From NCBI RefSeq assembly GCF_001282785.1, contig NZ_CVUA01000001.1, positions 2,771,859 to 2,835,858 of the forward strand: 64,000 nucleotides of DNA, written 5' to 3'. How positions within the stretch are numbered: the stretch's first letter is position 1; every line of letters starts with the position of its first letter. Below are positions 17,607 to 26,321 of this stretch, in pieces. This stretch comes from Halolamina sediminis. Its GTDB lineage: Archaea > Halobacteriota > Halobacteria > Halobacteriales > Haloferacaceae. The notes under the pieces are model-generated. The model had not been told where the DNA came from. It searched no databases and saw only the letters and a program-made list of their open reading frames with translations. A program made the translations under genes and the position numbers.

Positions 17607-18886
17607 GTTCTGATTCATCTGCGGACGGGAAGTTCGGGGAGTACGGCGGCCAGTACGTGCCCGAGGCGCTGATGCCCGCGATCGAGGAGCTGCGGGAGGC
17701 CTACGAGCGCTACGTGCTGGAAAACGAGGACGGCTTCGTGGACGAGTTCCGAGAGCGCCTGCGCGACTTCGGTGGGCGGCCCACGCCGCTCCAGCACGCC
17801 GAGCACCTCTCGGCGCGCTACGGCCGGGATATCTACCTCAAGCGTGAGGACCTGCTCCACGGCGGCGCCCACAAGCTCAACAACGCCCTCGGGCAGGTGC
17901 TGCTCGCGAAGTACATGGGGAAAGAGCGGATCGTCGCCGAGACCGGCGCGGGCCAGCACGGCACCGCGACGGCGATGGCGGCGGCTCACCTCGACATGCC
18001 CTGCGAGATCTACATGGGCGAAACCGACATCGCCCGCCAGCGCCCCAACGTGTTCCGGATGCGTATCAACGGCGCCGAGCTCAACCCCGTCACCGCGGGC
18101 CGGGGGACGCTGAAGGAAGCCATCAGCGAGACGATGCGGGACTGGGCGACCAACGTCGGCGACACCCACTACGTCGTCGGCAGCGTGGTCGGGCCCGCGC
18201 CGTTCCCGGAGATCGTCCGGGATTTCCAGTCGGTGATCAGCGAGGAAGCGAGAAAGCAGTCGCGAGAGCAGTTCGGCGCGCTGCCGGACTCCGTCGTCGC
18301 CTGCGCCGGCGGCGGCTCGAACACGATGGGCGCGTTCGCCGAGTTCGTCGACGACGACGTCGATCTGCTCGCCGTCGAGGCGGGCGGTTCCTCGCTCGCG
18401 GTCGACGAGGAGGAGGGCGTCGCCCCGAACTCCGCCTCGCTCTCGACGGGCGGGCAGGGCGTGCTCCACGGCGCTCGCACGAAGGTGCTGCAGGACGAGT
18501 GGGGCCAGATCGTCGAGTCCCACTCCGTCTCCGCCGGCCTCGACTACGCGGGCGTCGGCCCGGAACTGGCCCACCTCGTCGATGAGGATCGCGTGACCGC
18601 GGTCAACGTCGACGACGACGCCGCGCTGGAGGCGTTCCACCGGCTCTCACAGGAGGAGGGGATCATCCCCGCGCTGGAGAGCTCTCACGCGCTGGCGTAT
18701 CTGGAGGAACGCCTCGGTCCCGATACCGACTCGGAGGCCAGCGACGAGGCCGCCGGCCTCGGCGACCGGATCGTCGTGAACCTCTCCGGCCGCGGCGACA
18801 AGGACCTCGAAACCGTGATCGAGGAGACCGACAAGCGCGACATCCCGAACGCGCCGGACATGAGCGAGTTCGCGGGGGGACTATGA
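17603..18886 (+). CDS. trpB: Tryptophan synthase beta chain
   Basis: A 427-residue PLP enzyme that joins indole and serine. It has the TrpB1-type start [16 protein letters not shown], the PLP lysine in [15 protein letters not shown] (Lys near 91), [16 protein letters not shown], the glycine-rich phosphate loop [12 protein letters not shown] and the C-terminal [11 protein letters not shown]. An acidic insertion ([12 protein letters not shown]) lies just before that last motif. It is translationally coupled to both trpC and trpA through ATGA overlaps, consistent with equal production of the alpha2beta2 complex. Confidence 0.97.
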   Translation: MSSDSSADGKFGEYGGQYVPEALMPAIEELREAYERYVLENEDGFVDEFRERLRDFGGRPTPLQHAEHLSARYGRDIYLKREDLLHGGAHKLNNALGQVLLAKYMGKERIVAETGAGQHGTATAMAAAHLDMPCEIYMGETDIARQRPNVFRMRINGAELNPVTAGRGTLKEAISETMRDWATNVGDTHYVVGSVVGPAPFPEIVRDFQSVISEEARKQSREQFGALPDSVVACAGGGSNTMGAFAEFVDDDVDLLAVEAGGSSLAVDEEEGVAPNSASLSTGGQGVLHGARTKVLQDEWGQIVESHSVSAGLDYAGVGPELAHLVDEDRVTAVNVDDDAALEAFHRLSQEEGIIPALESSHALAYLEERLGPDTDSEASDEAAGLGDRIVVNLSGRGDKDLETVIEETDKRDIPNAPDMSEFAGGL

Positions 18887-19755
18887 GCGGGCTCGCCGAC
18901 GCGTTCAGCGACGACGACCCCGCCTTCATCCCCTACCTCGCGGTCGGCGACCCCGACATCGCGGCCTCGAAGCAGTACGTGGAGGCGCTCGTCGAAGGCG
19001 GCGCCGACTGTATCGAACTGGGCCTCCCGTTCTCGGAGCCGATCGCGGAGGGGCCGACGATCCAGCAGGCGGTCGTCCGGTCGCTCTCGGGCGGGATCAC
19101 CCCCGAGGCGTACTTCGAGTTCGTCGAGGACCTCGACGTGGACGTGCCGCTGGTCTGTATGACCTACTACAACCTCCTGTTCCGCTACGGCGCCGACTCC
19201 GGTACCGCGGCCGGCGGGGGCGACCACACCGCCCCCGGCCCGCGCCCGTTCGTCGAACGCGCCGCGGAGGTCGGCATCGACGGGTTCGTCGTTCCGGACC
19301 TGCCCGCCGAGGAGGCCGACGAGCTCCGGGCGGCCTGTGACGAGTTCGGCCTCGACCTCGTCTTTATCGTCGCGCCGACGACCACCGACGAGCGCCTCGA
19401 CACCATCCGCGAGCGCGTCTCGGGCTACGTCTACGTGCAGGCCCGGCTGGGCGTCACGGGCGCGCAGGCGGACGTCTCCGATCAGACCGCCGAGAGCCTC
19501 GCTCGAATTTCGGACTGGGAGGTGCCCAAGGCCGTCGGCTTCGGCATCTCTTCGGGCGACCACGCCGCCCGGGTCGTCTCGGCGGGCGCCGACGGGATCA
19601 TCGTCGGCTCCGCGCTCGTCGACATCGTGGCGGACGGGGTGGAGAACGACCGCCCGACCGCCGACGTGGCCGCCGACCTGCGGGAGAAAGCACAGGAGCT
19701 CAAGCAGGGCGCGCTCCGGGGCGCCCGAGAATCGCCGGAAGCGGAAGGAAAATAG
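18883..19755 (+). CDS. trpA: Tryptophan synthase alpha chain
   Basis: A 290-residue TIM barrel that cleaves indole-3-glycerol phosphate and channels indole to TrpB. Visible are the catalytic Glu region [33 protein letters not shown], the Asp in [22 protein letters not shown], and the phosphate loop [21 protein letters not shown]. Compared with bacterial TrpA it has a Gly/Pro-rich insertion after FRYGADS (about residues 105-125), a variable loop in haloarchaea. It overlaps trpB by 4 bp and ends 70 bp before the ADH synthase gene. Confidence 0.97.
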   Translation: MSGLADAFSDDDPAFIPYLAVGDPDIAASKQYVEALVEGGADCIELGLPFSEPIAEGPTIQQAVVRSLSGGITPEAYFEFVEDLDVDVPLVCMTYYNLLFRYGADSGTAAGGGDHTAPGPRPFVERAAEVGIDGFVVPDLPAEEADELRAACDEFGLDLVFIVAPTTTDERLDTIRERVSGYVYVQARLGVTGAQADVSDQTAESLARISDWEVPKAVGFGISSGDHAARVVSAGADGIIVGSALVDIVADGVENDRPTADVAADLREKAQELKQGALRGARESPEAEGK

Positions 19756-19825
19756 GGCGGCGAGGAGCGCAACCCTCAAGCCCCCGCTTGCCACAGAGTA
19801 CCACACCAACCACGCGACTCTCAGC

Positions 19826-20632
19826 ATGACACGACTCACACCCACCGACGCCGGCAGAGCAGCCCGACTCGACCGCCTCTCGACCGACGGCAACGTCCTG
19901 ATGGTACCGATGGACCACGGGATCACGATGGGCGCCGTCCAGGGGCTGGCCGACATCGAATCCACGATCGACGCCGTCACCCGCGCCGGCGCCGACGCCG
20001 TGTTGACCCAGAAGGGGATCGCCCCGCGCGTCCACCCGAACAAGAACGACGCGGGCTACGTGATCCACCTCAACGCCTCGACCACTATCGGGCCCGACGA
20101 GGACGACAAGCGCGTCACCGGGACCGTCAAGGAGGCCGTACAGGCCGGTGCCGACGCCGTCTCGCTGCACCTCAACGTCGGGAGCCAGTACGAGCCCGGA
20201 CAGATCGAACAGCTGGCGGACGTGACCAAACAGGCCCGCGAGTTCGGGATGCCCGTGCTCGCGATGACGTACGCCCGGGGCGAGGGCGTCGACAGCACCG
20301 ACCCAGAGTCGCTGGGCCACGCGGTCCGGCTGGGCGAGGAACTCGGTGCGGACCTCGTGAAGACGGGCTACTCCGGCGACGCGGCGAGCTTCAAGCGCGT
20401 CGTCGAGTCGACTGAGTTGCCGGTGCTGATCGCCGGCGGGAGCAAGGGGACGAACCGACAGACCGTCGAGATGGTCCGCGGGGCGATGGACGCCGGCGCT
20501 TCGGGAGTATCGATGGGCCGGTCGATCTTCCAGCACGAGCAGCCCGAGAACATCGCCGCGGCGGTGGCGGCGGTGATCCACGACGACGCCGGCGTCGACG
20601 ACGCGCTGGCGGCCGGCGGCTTCGAAGACTGA
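19826..20632 (+). CDS. 2-amino-3,7-dideoxy-D-threo-hept-6-ulosonate synthase
   Basis: A 268-residue class I (Schiff-base) aldolase of the archaeal DhnA/ADH-synthase family. It condenses a deoxy-ketohexose phosphate with aspartate semialdehyde to start the archaeal route to 3-dehydroquinate and the aromatic amino acids. Signatures are VLMVPMDHGITMG (residues about 25-37), VLTQKG (about 55), SLHLNVGS, VLAMTYARGEG, and the Schiff-base lysine segment LVKTGYSGD (about 186), followed by LIAGGSKG. Position directly after trpA links the aromatic precursor step to tryptophan synthesis. The partner dehydroquinate synthase II gene is not in the window. Confidence 0.92.
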   Translation: MTRLTPTDAGRAARLDRLSTDGNVLMVPMDHGITMGAVQGLADIESTIDAVTRAGADAVLTQKGIAPRVHPNKNDAGYVIHLNASTTIGPDEDDKRVTGTVKEAVQAGADAVSLHLNVGSQYEPGQIEQLADVTKQAREFGMPVLAMTYARGEGVDSTDPESLGHAVRLGEELGADLVKTGYSGDAASFKRVVESTELPVLIAGGSKGTNRQTVEMVRGAMDAGASGVSMGRSIFQHEQPENIAAAVAAVIHDDAGVDDALAAGGFED

Positions 20633-20719
20633 CCTGCGGGGGCCGCCCGGGAGTCGGACACGACCGTGGCTGCGGGCGATTGTGACACAATTAAGGCCCT
20701 ACCGTCGGTACTCCGGGCT

Positions 20720-21709
20720 ATGGAGACGCTGCTTCTCAACAGTGAGGACGTCCACCAGAACACCTCGATGGCGGAGCTGATCCCCGCGATCGAGGAGGCC
20801 TTTGCGGCCTACGAGAACGGGAACGCGAAGATGCCCGCGAAGTCCTACATCGACCTGCCGCAGTACAACGGCGACTTCCGGTCGATGCCCGCCTACCTCG
20901 ACACGGGCGAGTGGGACGCGGCGGGGATCAAGTGGGTCAACGTCCACACCGACAACGAGGAGCAGTTCGACCTCCCCACGGTGATGGGGACGATGATCTA
21001 CTCCGAGCCCGAGAACGCGTTCCCGCTGTCGATCATGGACGGCACCGAGCTCACGATGCAGCGCACCGGCGCCGCCGCCGCGGTCGCGACCGACCACCTC
21101 GCCGTCGAGGACGCCAGCTCGATGGGGATCGTCGGCGCGGGCGTACAGGCGTACACGCAACTGGAGGCCATCGCGGAGATCCGGGACATCGAGGAGGTCG
21201 TCGTCTCCGACCTCGACGAGGCCCGCGTCGCGGAGTTCATCGACACGTTCGAGGACCGCTTCACGGTGCGCTCGGGCACGCCGAGCGACGCCGCCCACTG
21301 CGACGTGCTCTCGACGGTGACGCCCGTTCGGAACCCGATCATCGGCCCCGAGGACGTGGGCGAACACACCCACATCAACGCGATGGGCGCCGACGCCGAG
21401 GGAAAACACGAGATCGAGGACGACGTGCTGAAAGCGGCGAAGCTGGTGATCGACGACTACGCGCAGTGCACCCACTCCGGCGAGATCAACGTCCCCTGGA
21501 GCGAGGGCGTGCTGGACGACGAGGACCTCTACGGCGAGATCGGCCAGATCGTCGTCGGCGACAAGGCGGGTCGGACCGCCGAGGACGGCGTGACGGTGTT
21601 CGACTCGACGGGGCTGGCGATTCAGGACGTGGCCGCGGCGCACGTGGTGTACGAGCACGCGAACGAGCGCGACAACGGGACGAGCTTCGACCTGCTCGGG
21701 CTGGCCTGA
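20720..21709 (+). CDS. Ornithine cyclodeaminase / alanine dehydrogenase family protein
   Basis: A 329-residue NAD-dependent enzyme of the OCD/mu-crystallin family, in which archaeal members include alanine dehydrogenase. Substrate-side residues appear early (AKMPAKSYIDLP and the Lys in AGIKWVNVHTDN). The Rossmann region is SSMGIVGAGVQAYTQLEAI (about residues 132-150) with an Asp at the end of beta2 (VVVSDLDEA), indicating NAD. The segment THINAMGADAEGKHEI is typical of the family. Activity (alanine dehydrogenase versus cyclodeaminase) cannot be decided from sequence. CAATTAAG about 28 bp upstream suggests a leaderless start. A T-run follows the gene. Confidence 0.9.
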   Translation: METLLLNSEDVHQNTSMAELIPAIEEAFAAYENGNAKMPAKSYIDLPQYNGDFRSMPAYLDTGEWDAAGIKWVNVHTDNEEQFDLPTVMGTMIYSEPENAFPLSIMDGTELTMQRTGAAAAVATDHLAVEDASSMGIVGAGVQAYTQLEAIAEIRDIEEVVVSDLDEARVAEFIDTFEDRFTVRSGTPSDAAHCDVLSTVTPVRNPIIGPEDVGEHTHINAMGADAEGKHEIEDDVLKAAKLVIDDYAQCTHSGEINVPWSEGVLDDEDLYGEIGQIVVGDKAGRTAEDGVTVFDSTGLAIQDVAAAHVVYEHANERDNGTSFDLLGLA

Positions 21710-21734
21710 TTTTCGGTCGTCGGTTGTTTGCGGG

Positions 21735-21748
21735 GTTTCGTTTTTTCG
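21735..21748 (+). terminator. T-run after the OCD/alanine dehydrogenase gene
   Basis: GTTTCGTTTTTTCG lies 25-40 bp after the stop codon. A run of six T in this GC-rich background is a good candidate archaeal terminator. Confidence 0.45.
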
Positions 21749-21802
21749 AATGGGCGCAGAAACGTGAGGTCTGCACAGCGACGGCAACTGCGAACGCCCA
21801 AA

Positions 21803-22093
21803 CTAGTAGCCGTAGCGCTTGTGAGCGTCGTCGATGTCGGTGATCTCCACGACTCGGACCTCCTGTGTGCCATCGTCGACAACGACGTAGAAGGCCGTAT
21901 GGGTCCTGCCAATGTGGAGCCGGTACATCTCCTCACCGTCGACGGTGAGTTTCTCCTTATCACCTTTGCCGCCGCCCGGGTAGGGATCCTCGGCCAGTTT
22001 CCGCAGGTTGTCCTTGATGATCCGGGCGCTCTTGTCGTCGAGCGACTGGATGTAGTCGCGGGCGTCGTCCGAAAGAAGAACGTTATAGCTCAT
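21803..22093 (-). CDS. RelE/ParE-superfamily toxin
   Basis: A 96-residue basic protein with the RelE/ParE fold pattern: start YNVLLSDDARDYIQSLDDKSARII, Lys/Arg-rich middle (KLAEDPYPGGGKGDKEKL) and C-terminal strands MYRLHIGRTHTAFYVVVD and VRVVEITDIDDAHKRYGY. RelE toxins cleave mRNA in the ribosome; ParE members inhibit gyrase. The RLHIGRTHTAFYV strand and terminal Tyr fit the RelE side. Its start overlaps the antitoxin's end by 11 bp. The island is less GC-rich than its surroundings, consistent with lateral acquisition. Confidence 0.88.
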   Translation of the reverse strand: MSYNVLLSDDARDYIQSLDDKSARIIKDNLRKLAEDPYPGGGKGDKEKLTVDGEEMYRLHIGRTHTAFYVVVDDGTQEVRVVEITDIDDAHKRYGY

Positions 22094-22277
22094 CGAGCGA
22101 CGTCAACTCCTCCGAATCCTGTTCTCGGACCGTGCGGGCCCGTTCGGCGAGTTGATGCCGCTCGTGTTCCTGAATCAGTTCGTCCAACAGCTCGTCGTAG
22201 GTCTGACCGGGTTTCTTGAGTTGATGAAGTCGTTCCCACCGTTCTTCAGTTACCGGAATTCGTTTGTCTGCGCTCAT
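22083..22277 (-). CDS. Antitoxin of RelE-type module
   Basis: A 64-residue charged protein. The N-terminus RIPVTEERWERLHQLKKPGQTYDELLDELI has the ribbon-helix-helix-like pattern seen in archaeal antitoxins (a beta strand, then two helices with a G-x-T/S turn). The C-terminal half is acidic and extended (REQDSEELTSLDEL), suited to wrapping the toxin. A GTG 9 bp upstream could extend it by three residues, but the ATG at 22277 gives the conserved-looking start. It precedes and overlaps the toxin gene. Two inverted repeats upstream are candidate sites for autoregulation. Confidence 0.82.
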   Translation of the reverse strand: MSADKRIPVTEERWERLHQLKKPGQTYDELLDELIQEHERHQLAERARTVREQDSEELTSLDEL

Positions 22278-22282
22278 TGTGT

Positions 22283-22450
22283 TCACTTGTTTGTATCAGA
22301 GTTCGAGGGGGTACCCAGGCCCTCTAGTTCGGCGTCCTCCGTGCACTTTTCCAAGAACGCAGCAACGCTGCGCAGCCTGTCATAGGATCGTCCCCCGTGA
22401 CGGTTTCCGAGTCCTACTTCGGCCACCCTGTACTTCAGCACACGCCTCAC
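22283..22450 (-). CDS. Possible small ORF upstream of the toxin-antitoxin pair
   Basis: A 55-codon frame starting at GTG (22450) ends with TGA only 5 bp before the antitoxin ATG. Its translation looks protein-like rather than a GC shadow: MRRVLKYRVAEVGLGNRHGG, then RSYDRLRSVAAFLEKCTED and a polar tail. It has a charged amphipathic helix (SYDRLRSVAAFLEKC) and normal amino-acid mix. No ATG is available, and an in-frame TGA upstream limits extension to about 69 codons. It could be a third component or regulator, a fragment of an older gene, or chance. I do not recognise a family. Confidence 0.35.
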   Translation of the reverse strand: MRRVLKYRVAEVGLGNRHGGRSYDRLRSVAAFLEKCTEDAELEGLGTPSNSDTNK

Positions 22451-22461
22451 AGTTACAGCGT

Positions 22462-22496
22462 TGTAAGTTCTTACAGAAATAGCTGACGGGAGTCAG
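22462..22496 (-). promoter_or_regulatory. Candidate operators upstream of the toxin-antitoxin operon
   Basis: Two perfect inverted repeats lie within 35 bp: TGTAAG-TT-CTTACA (22462-22475) and CTGAC-GGGA-GTCAG (22483-22496). They sit just upstream of the small ORF and antitoxin genes in an A/T-richer stretch, where an RHH antitoxin would be expected to bind for autorepression. The rest of the spacer to about 22598 holds no gene that I can see. Confidence 0.4.
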
Positions 22497-22598
22497 TACC
22501 GATTCGACGAAGCGATCACCGCCGGTATTCGTCGTGGGGAATACCCTCACGTACCGAATACGTATTCAAACAGCCGAAAATGAGTACGAACCGGCCGA

Positions 22599-25511
22599 CT
22601 ACGCTAGGTGGATCGCGGGACGGAACGGGATCGCGCTGTCAGCTCGGTCCGCCGGGTCGACCACGTCCGCGTCGTCCTCGGCGTACACCTCGACCGCGGC
22701 GTCGAACTCGCGAGCGAGGAACGGCGCCGCGCCCTCGTAGGCGGCCTGCTCGTCCATCTCGAGCAGGTCAGCCAGTTCCTCCTCGTCGTAGTCGCGAGCG
22801 AACTCGACGGCGTCCTGTGCGATCTGGTTGACCTCGTTGCCCCGCTCGCGCAGGTCGGGGTCGCTCATGACCTCGCTCATCACCGCACCCACGTCAGCGC
22901 CGACCTCGCGGACGGCGTCGAACACCTGCCGCTTCCAGTCGGCCGCGACGTAGATTCGGATGGTTTCGGGGTCGGTATCGGTCACGTCGGCGACCTCGTT
23001 GATGTCGTCGACCAGCGCCTGCACGCGCGCCTCCTGCAGTTCGAGGTCCGGTGCGCGCAGGTCGTCGTCGACCTCGGGCCACGGCGCGTCCTCGGCGGCC
23101 GTGCCCGTCAGCTCCTCGTGGAGCTCGTTCGCGAGGAACGGCGTGAACGGCGCCAGCAGGCGCAGTCGCGTCTCGAGGGCGTGTCGCAGCGTCCAGCGCG
23201 CGCCCGGCCGGTCCAGATCGGCGCGGCGACGGTACCACTTCAGGTGCTCGTCGAAGCCGTAGAACGCCGCCTGCGTGGCGGTTCGGGTCTCCGAGCGCTC
23301 CATCGCGTCGGTCGCGGTCTCGATCGTGGTCTGGAGCTTCGACAGCAGCCAGCGATCCACGTCGGTGATCGCGTCGCGGTCGCCCTCGGGCCCCTCGATC
23401 AGCTCCTGCCCGCGGTTGTAGAACCGTCGCAGTTGGTTGTGCGTGCTCTCGACGGCGTCCTCGCGCCAGTCGTAGTCCTGCCACGGCTCGGAGGCGTTCA
23501 GCAGGAAGAACCGAACGGTGTCGGCGCCGTACTCCGAGATCGCCTCGCCCGGGAGGACGACGTGACCCTTCGAGGAGGACATCTTCTGGCCCTCCAGCAG
23601 GCCCATCCCCATCACGACGATCCCCTCGGGCCACTTCGGTTCGGGGAAGAACTCGGCGTGGTGGTAGAGGTAGAACGTCAGGTGGTTCGTGATCAGGTCG
23701 TTGCCCGAGAACCGGTAGTCGACGGGGTACCAGTAGTCCCACTCCTCGCCCAGCTCCAGCGCGCGCTCGTCGGCGTCGTCGACGGCGTCCTCGCCGTAGA
23801 ACATCGCGTCGAAAAACGCGGGATCGAGCTCCTCGACGGGGACGTCCTGGATGTGCGGGGCGACCGTGTAGTAGGCCATGTACAGCGTCGAGTCCGACAG
23901 CGGCTCGATCACGAACTCGTCGTCCCACGGCAGCCGCGTGCCCAGCCCGTAGTTCCGGATGCAGGGCCACTCCTCCAGCCAGCCGACGGTGTGTTCGTAC
24001 TCGCCGCGGGTATTCTCCGGGATCGCGTCGAGGTTCTGGATCGCCCGCCGGGTCTTCGCCATCCACTCCTCGTCGTTGTAGCGCAGGAACCACGTGTCCT
24101 GGTAGGCGACCTCCACGTCGCCGCCGCAGCGACAGACGACCTCCTCGCTGAACTCCTGCATCGTGTCGAACGCGTCGCCGGCGTGGTGCTCGCGGAAGCG
24201 GTCGCGGACGTCCTCGACGACTTCGCCCGCGAACTCGCCGTACTCGTCGTTCAGGACCCCGGAGTGGAACTCGGCGTTGTACAGGTCGTTCGTGGCCTCC
24301 TCCAGCGCGGGGTCGTCGCTGGACTCGATGCCGTGCTCCTCGACGGCCGAGGCCGCCGGGATCTCGCCGTACCCCTCGATCGTGAGGATCGGGATCGGCT
24401 CGATCTCGCGGACCGCTTCGGGGTCGATCCCGTACTCGGTCAGCTCGTCGGCGCGCTCCGTGAGCTCCTGCAGCGCGACGTAGTCGTCCGGCGAGTGGGC
24501 CGGCACCGACATCACGACGCCGGTCGCGTTGTCGGCGTCGACGAAGCCGGCGGGCAGGATCAGCACGTCGTCGCCCGTGACGGGGTTCTCGACGCTCGTC
24601 CCGACGATCTCGCGGCCGTCGAACTCGGCCTCGATCTCGACCTCGCGGTCCTGCAGGCGGAACTTCTCGGCGGCATCCTCGGAGATCACCCACGTCTCGC
24701 CGTCGACGGTCGCACGGACGTACGTCGCCTCGGGGTCGACGTAGGCGTTCGTGACGCCGCGGACGGTTTCGGGTCGGAGCGTCGCCATCGGGAAGACGGC
24801 GTCGCCGTTGTCCGGCGAGTCGCCGCGGAACCGGATCAGCGTGTACTCTTGGAACTCGGCCTCCTCGCCCTCCAGCAGGTCGTGGGTGGTGACTGGCTGT
24901 TCTTCCTCGGTGCAGTAGTTCACCGGGTGCAGGCCCTTCTCCACCAGCCCCTTCTCCTTCAGCGTCTGGTACTGCCACTCGATGAACTTCGAGTAGCGCT
25001 CGTCGTTGGTGGTGAACTCCCGGCGCCAGTCGACCGACAGGCCCAGGGACTTCATCCCCTTCTTGTAGTGCTCCTCGATGAAGTACTCCGCATAGCCCAT
25101 CGGCGTCTCCAGGTCGCCCAGGTCCTCTTCGGGGACGTTGTACGTGTCCTGCAGCACCGAGAGCTGCTCCTCCTCGCCTTTCTTCAGGCGCTCGACGGCG
25201 CCGATGATCGGCGTCCCGGTGACGTGCCACGCCATCGGGAACAGCACGTTGTCGCCCTGCTGGCGCCGGTAGCGCGCGTAGGCGTCCGGCACCGTGTACG
25301 TGCGGGCGTGGCCGATGTGCATCCCGCCGCTGGGGTAGGGGTACGGAACCGTGACGAAGGTGGCGTCGCCGGACTGCGTCCGGCTGCCAGAGGGACCTTG
25401 TCCCTCCCTGTTCTCCCGCTCCTCCTCGGGGACGGGATCGGCCTCGTACCGACCGTTCTCCCGCCAGCGCTGCCGCCAGCGCTCCTCGATCGCCTGCGGG
25501 TCGTAGTCCAT
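22599..25511 (-). CDS. leuS: Leucyl-tRNA synthetase
   Basis: A 970-residue class I synthetase charging tRNA-Leu. The order is archaeal/eukaryotic type: HIGH motif as HIGHARTYTVPDA (near residue 70), the CP1 editing domain (about 200-480) with the Thr-rich TLRPETVRGVTNAYVDP and the Asp motif VPAHSPDDYVAL, a zinc-like CRCGG, the catalytic QKMSSSKGH (near 640), and a helical anticodon/C-terminal domain. At residues about 33-46 it carries a linker EGQGPSGSRTQSGD that interrupts the conserved start, encoded by two perfect DNA palindromes. The ATG at 25511 has a TATA-like element 27 bp upstream. The frame extends upstream without homology. Confidence 0.96.
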   Translation of the reverse strand: MDYDPQAIEERWRQRWRENGRYEADPVPEEERENREGQGPSGSRTQSGDATFVTVPYPYPSGGMHIGHARTYTVPDAYARYRRQQGDNVLFPMAWHVTGTPIIGAVERLKKGEEEQLSVLQDTYNVPEEDLGDLETPMGYAEYFIEEHYKKGMKSLGLSVDWRREFTTNDERYSKFIEWQYQTLKEKGLVEKGLHPVNYCTEEEQPVTTHDLLEGEEAEFQEYTLIRFRGDSPDNGDAVFPMATLRPETVRGVTNAYVDPEATYVRATVDGETWVISEDAAEKFRLQDREVEIEAEFDGREIVGTSVENPVTGDDVLILPAGFVDADNATGVVMSVPAHSPDDYVALQELTERADELTEYGIDPEAVREIEPIPILTIEGYGEIPAASAVEEHGIESSDDPALEEATNDLYNAEFHSGVLNDEYGEFAGEVVEDVRDRFREHHAGDAFDTMQEFSEEVVCRCGGDVEVAYQDTWFLRYNDEEWMAKTRRAIQNLDAIPENTRGEYEHTVGWLEEWPCIRNYGLGTRLPWDDEFVIEPLSDSTLYMAYYTVAPHIQDVPVEELDPAFFDAMFYGEDAVDDADERALELGEEWDYWYPVDYRFSGNDLITNHLTFYLYHHAEFFPEPKWPEGIVVMGMGLLEGQKMSSSKGHVVLPGEAISEYGADTVRFFLLNASEPWQDYDWREDAVESTHNQLRRFYNRGQELIEGPEGDRDAITDVDRWLLSKLQTTIETATDAMERSETRTATQAAFYGFDEHLKWYRRRADLDRPGARWTLRHALETRLRLLAPFTPFLANELHEELTGTAAEDAPWPEVDDDLRAPDLELQEARVQALVDDINEVADVTDTDPETIRIYVAADWKRQVFDAVREVGADVGAVMSEVMSDPDLRERGNEVNQIAQDAVEFARDYDEEELADLLEMDEQAAYEGAAPFLAREFDAAVEVYAEDDADVVDPADRADSAIPFRPAIHLA
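25368..25406 (-). repeat. In-frame palindromic insertion in leuS
   Basis: Two perfect 7-bp-arm hairpins, GCCGGAC-TGC-GTCCGGC (25368-25384) and GAGGGAC-CTT-GTCCCTC (25390-25406), are separated by TGCCA. On the coding strand the block reads through as a Gly/Ser/Gln linker without breaking the frame. Layout and loop match the insertion in the phosphoesterase gene at 13.33 kb. Confidence 0.7.
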
Positions 25512-25678
25512 ACACGTCACTCCCGTCCCCGCGTAAAAATACCCATCAGTTCTGACTGGCGCAGCCGGCAGCGAGCGGCCGCGCGCCGACACCCGCGTCG
25601 ATCGGCGTGTCGACTTGTCACACGGGAGGTTCCCGACCGAAGCCCTTTTGCTCGGAACCGACCCCTTCACGGGCACGA

Positions 25679-25876
25679 ATGGCCAACGCCGGCAGCACTC
25701 ACTCGACGCTTCGTGACGGCGCTCCCCTGCTGGCGTTCGGGCTCGGTCTTCTCTGTCTGCTCGCGATGGTGCCCGTCACGCTGGGCGCGCTTGCGGGGTA
25801 TCTCACGCTCGGTGCGGCGGTTCCCGTACTCGCGGTCGGCGCCGTCGTCGCCGTGCTCTCACTCGTGACGGCCTGA
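25679..25876 (+). CDS. Small two-helix membrane protein
   Basis: A 65-residue protein with a polar start (MANAGSTHSTLRDG) and two closely spaced hydrophobic helices (about 17-38 and 43-64). CCCTTTTGC about 25 bp upstream fits a leaderless promoter. Its 3' end overlaps the convergent membrane-protein gene by 18 bp. No family is recognised. Confidence 0.6.
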   Translation: MANAGSTHSTLRDGAPLLAFGLGLLCLLAMVPVTLGALAGYLTLGAAVPVLAVGAVVAVLSLVTA

Positions 25877-26266
25877 GCCGACGAGTCCCAGCACCACCGC
25901 CGTCGTCACCGACAGCGTCAAGCAGCCGTACAGCGGCAGCGACGGCGGGCCGTCTCCGAGGAGCCAGCCCGCCGCCGTCGTCACGAGAAACGGGAGTACG
26001 AGCAGCCCAGCGACCGCAGCGAGCCGGCGTCGGTGCGCGCGGCGATTCCGGGACCAGTAGCCGTGTCGGAGTGCGGCGTCGCCGGCGCCCCCGCCGACGA
26101 TCGGGCCGATCACGACCGAGATCAGCAGCAGCGCCATCGAGCCGTTGCCGACCAGCTCGCCCAACCAGAGCCAGCGCACCAGCGCGGCGACGCCGGAGAG
26201 CGTCCGCCAGACGGCCGTCGCGCCCAGCAGGCCGGCGACGATTCGTTGTGTGGCTGGGACTGACAC
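25859..26266 (-). CDS. Uncharacterised membrane protein
   Basis: A 135-residue protein with about four hydrophobic segments and a basic loop YWSRNRRAHRRRLAAV between the second and third. A TTG at 26293 would add nine residues, but a GTG at 26266 (SVPATQRIVAGLLGATAVW) has an A/T element (GTTTTGC, minus strand) 27 bp upstream and is preferred. It is convergent with the two-helix protein gene and in tandem with the TrmB gene upstream. No motif identifies its role. Confidence 0.6.
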   Translation of the reverse strand: MSVPATQRIVAGLLGATAVWRTLSGVAALVRWLWLGELVGNGSMALLLISVVIGPIVGGGAGDAALRHGYWSRNRRAHRRRLAAVAGLLVLPFLVTTAAGWLLGDGPPSLPLYGCLTLSVTTAVVLGLVGSGRHE

Positions 26267-26321
26267 GCCCGCGGCTTGGGCGATCGCCCGCAAAACGGTA
26301 TCGGTGAGGGCCCTCCGTCGC

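Noticed and set aside
19205..19245. GC-rich inverted repeat (CGGGGGCG/CGCCCCCG) in the trpA loop as another in-frame insertion
   Set aside because: In this base composition such an arm pair is likely by chance, and the loop is generally variable in haloarchaeal TrpA.
22290..22320. GTTCGAGGGGGTACCC as a tRNA T-arm
   Set aside because: No acceptor, D or anticodon stems could be formed around it.
22608..25868. Very long frame of about 1,086 codons antisense to leuS
   Set aside because: Its composition is the Val/Leu/Arg/Asp-rich shadow expected opposite a GC-rich acidic gene; leuS has unmistakable synthetase motifs.
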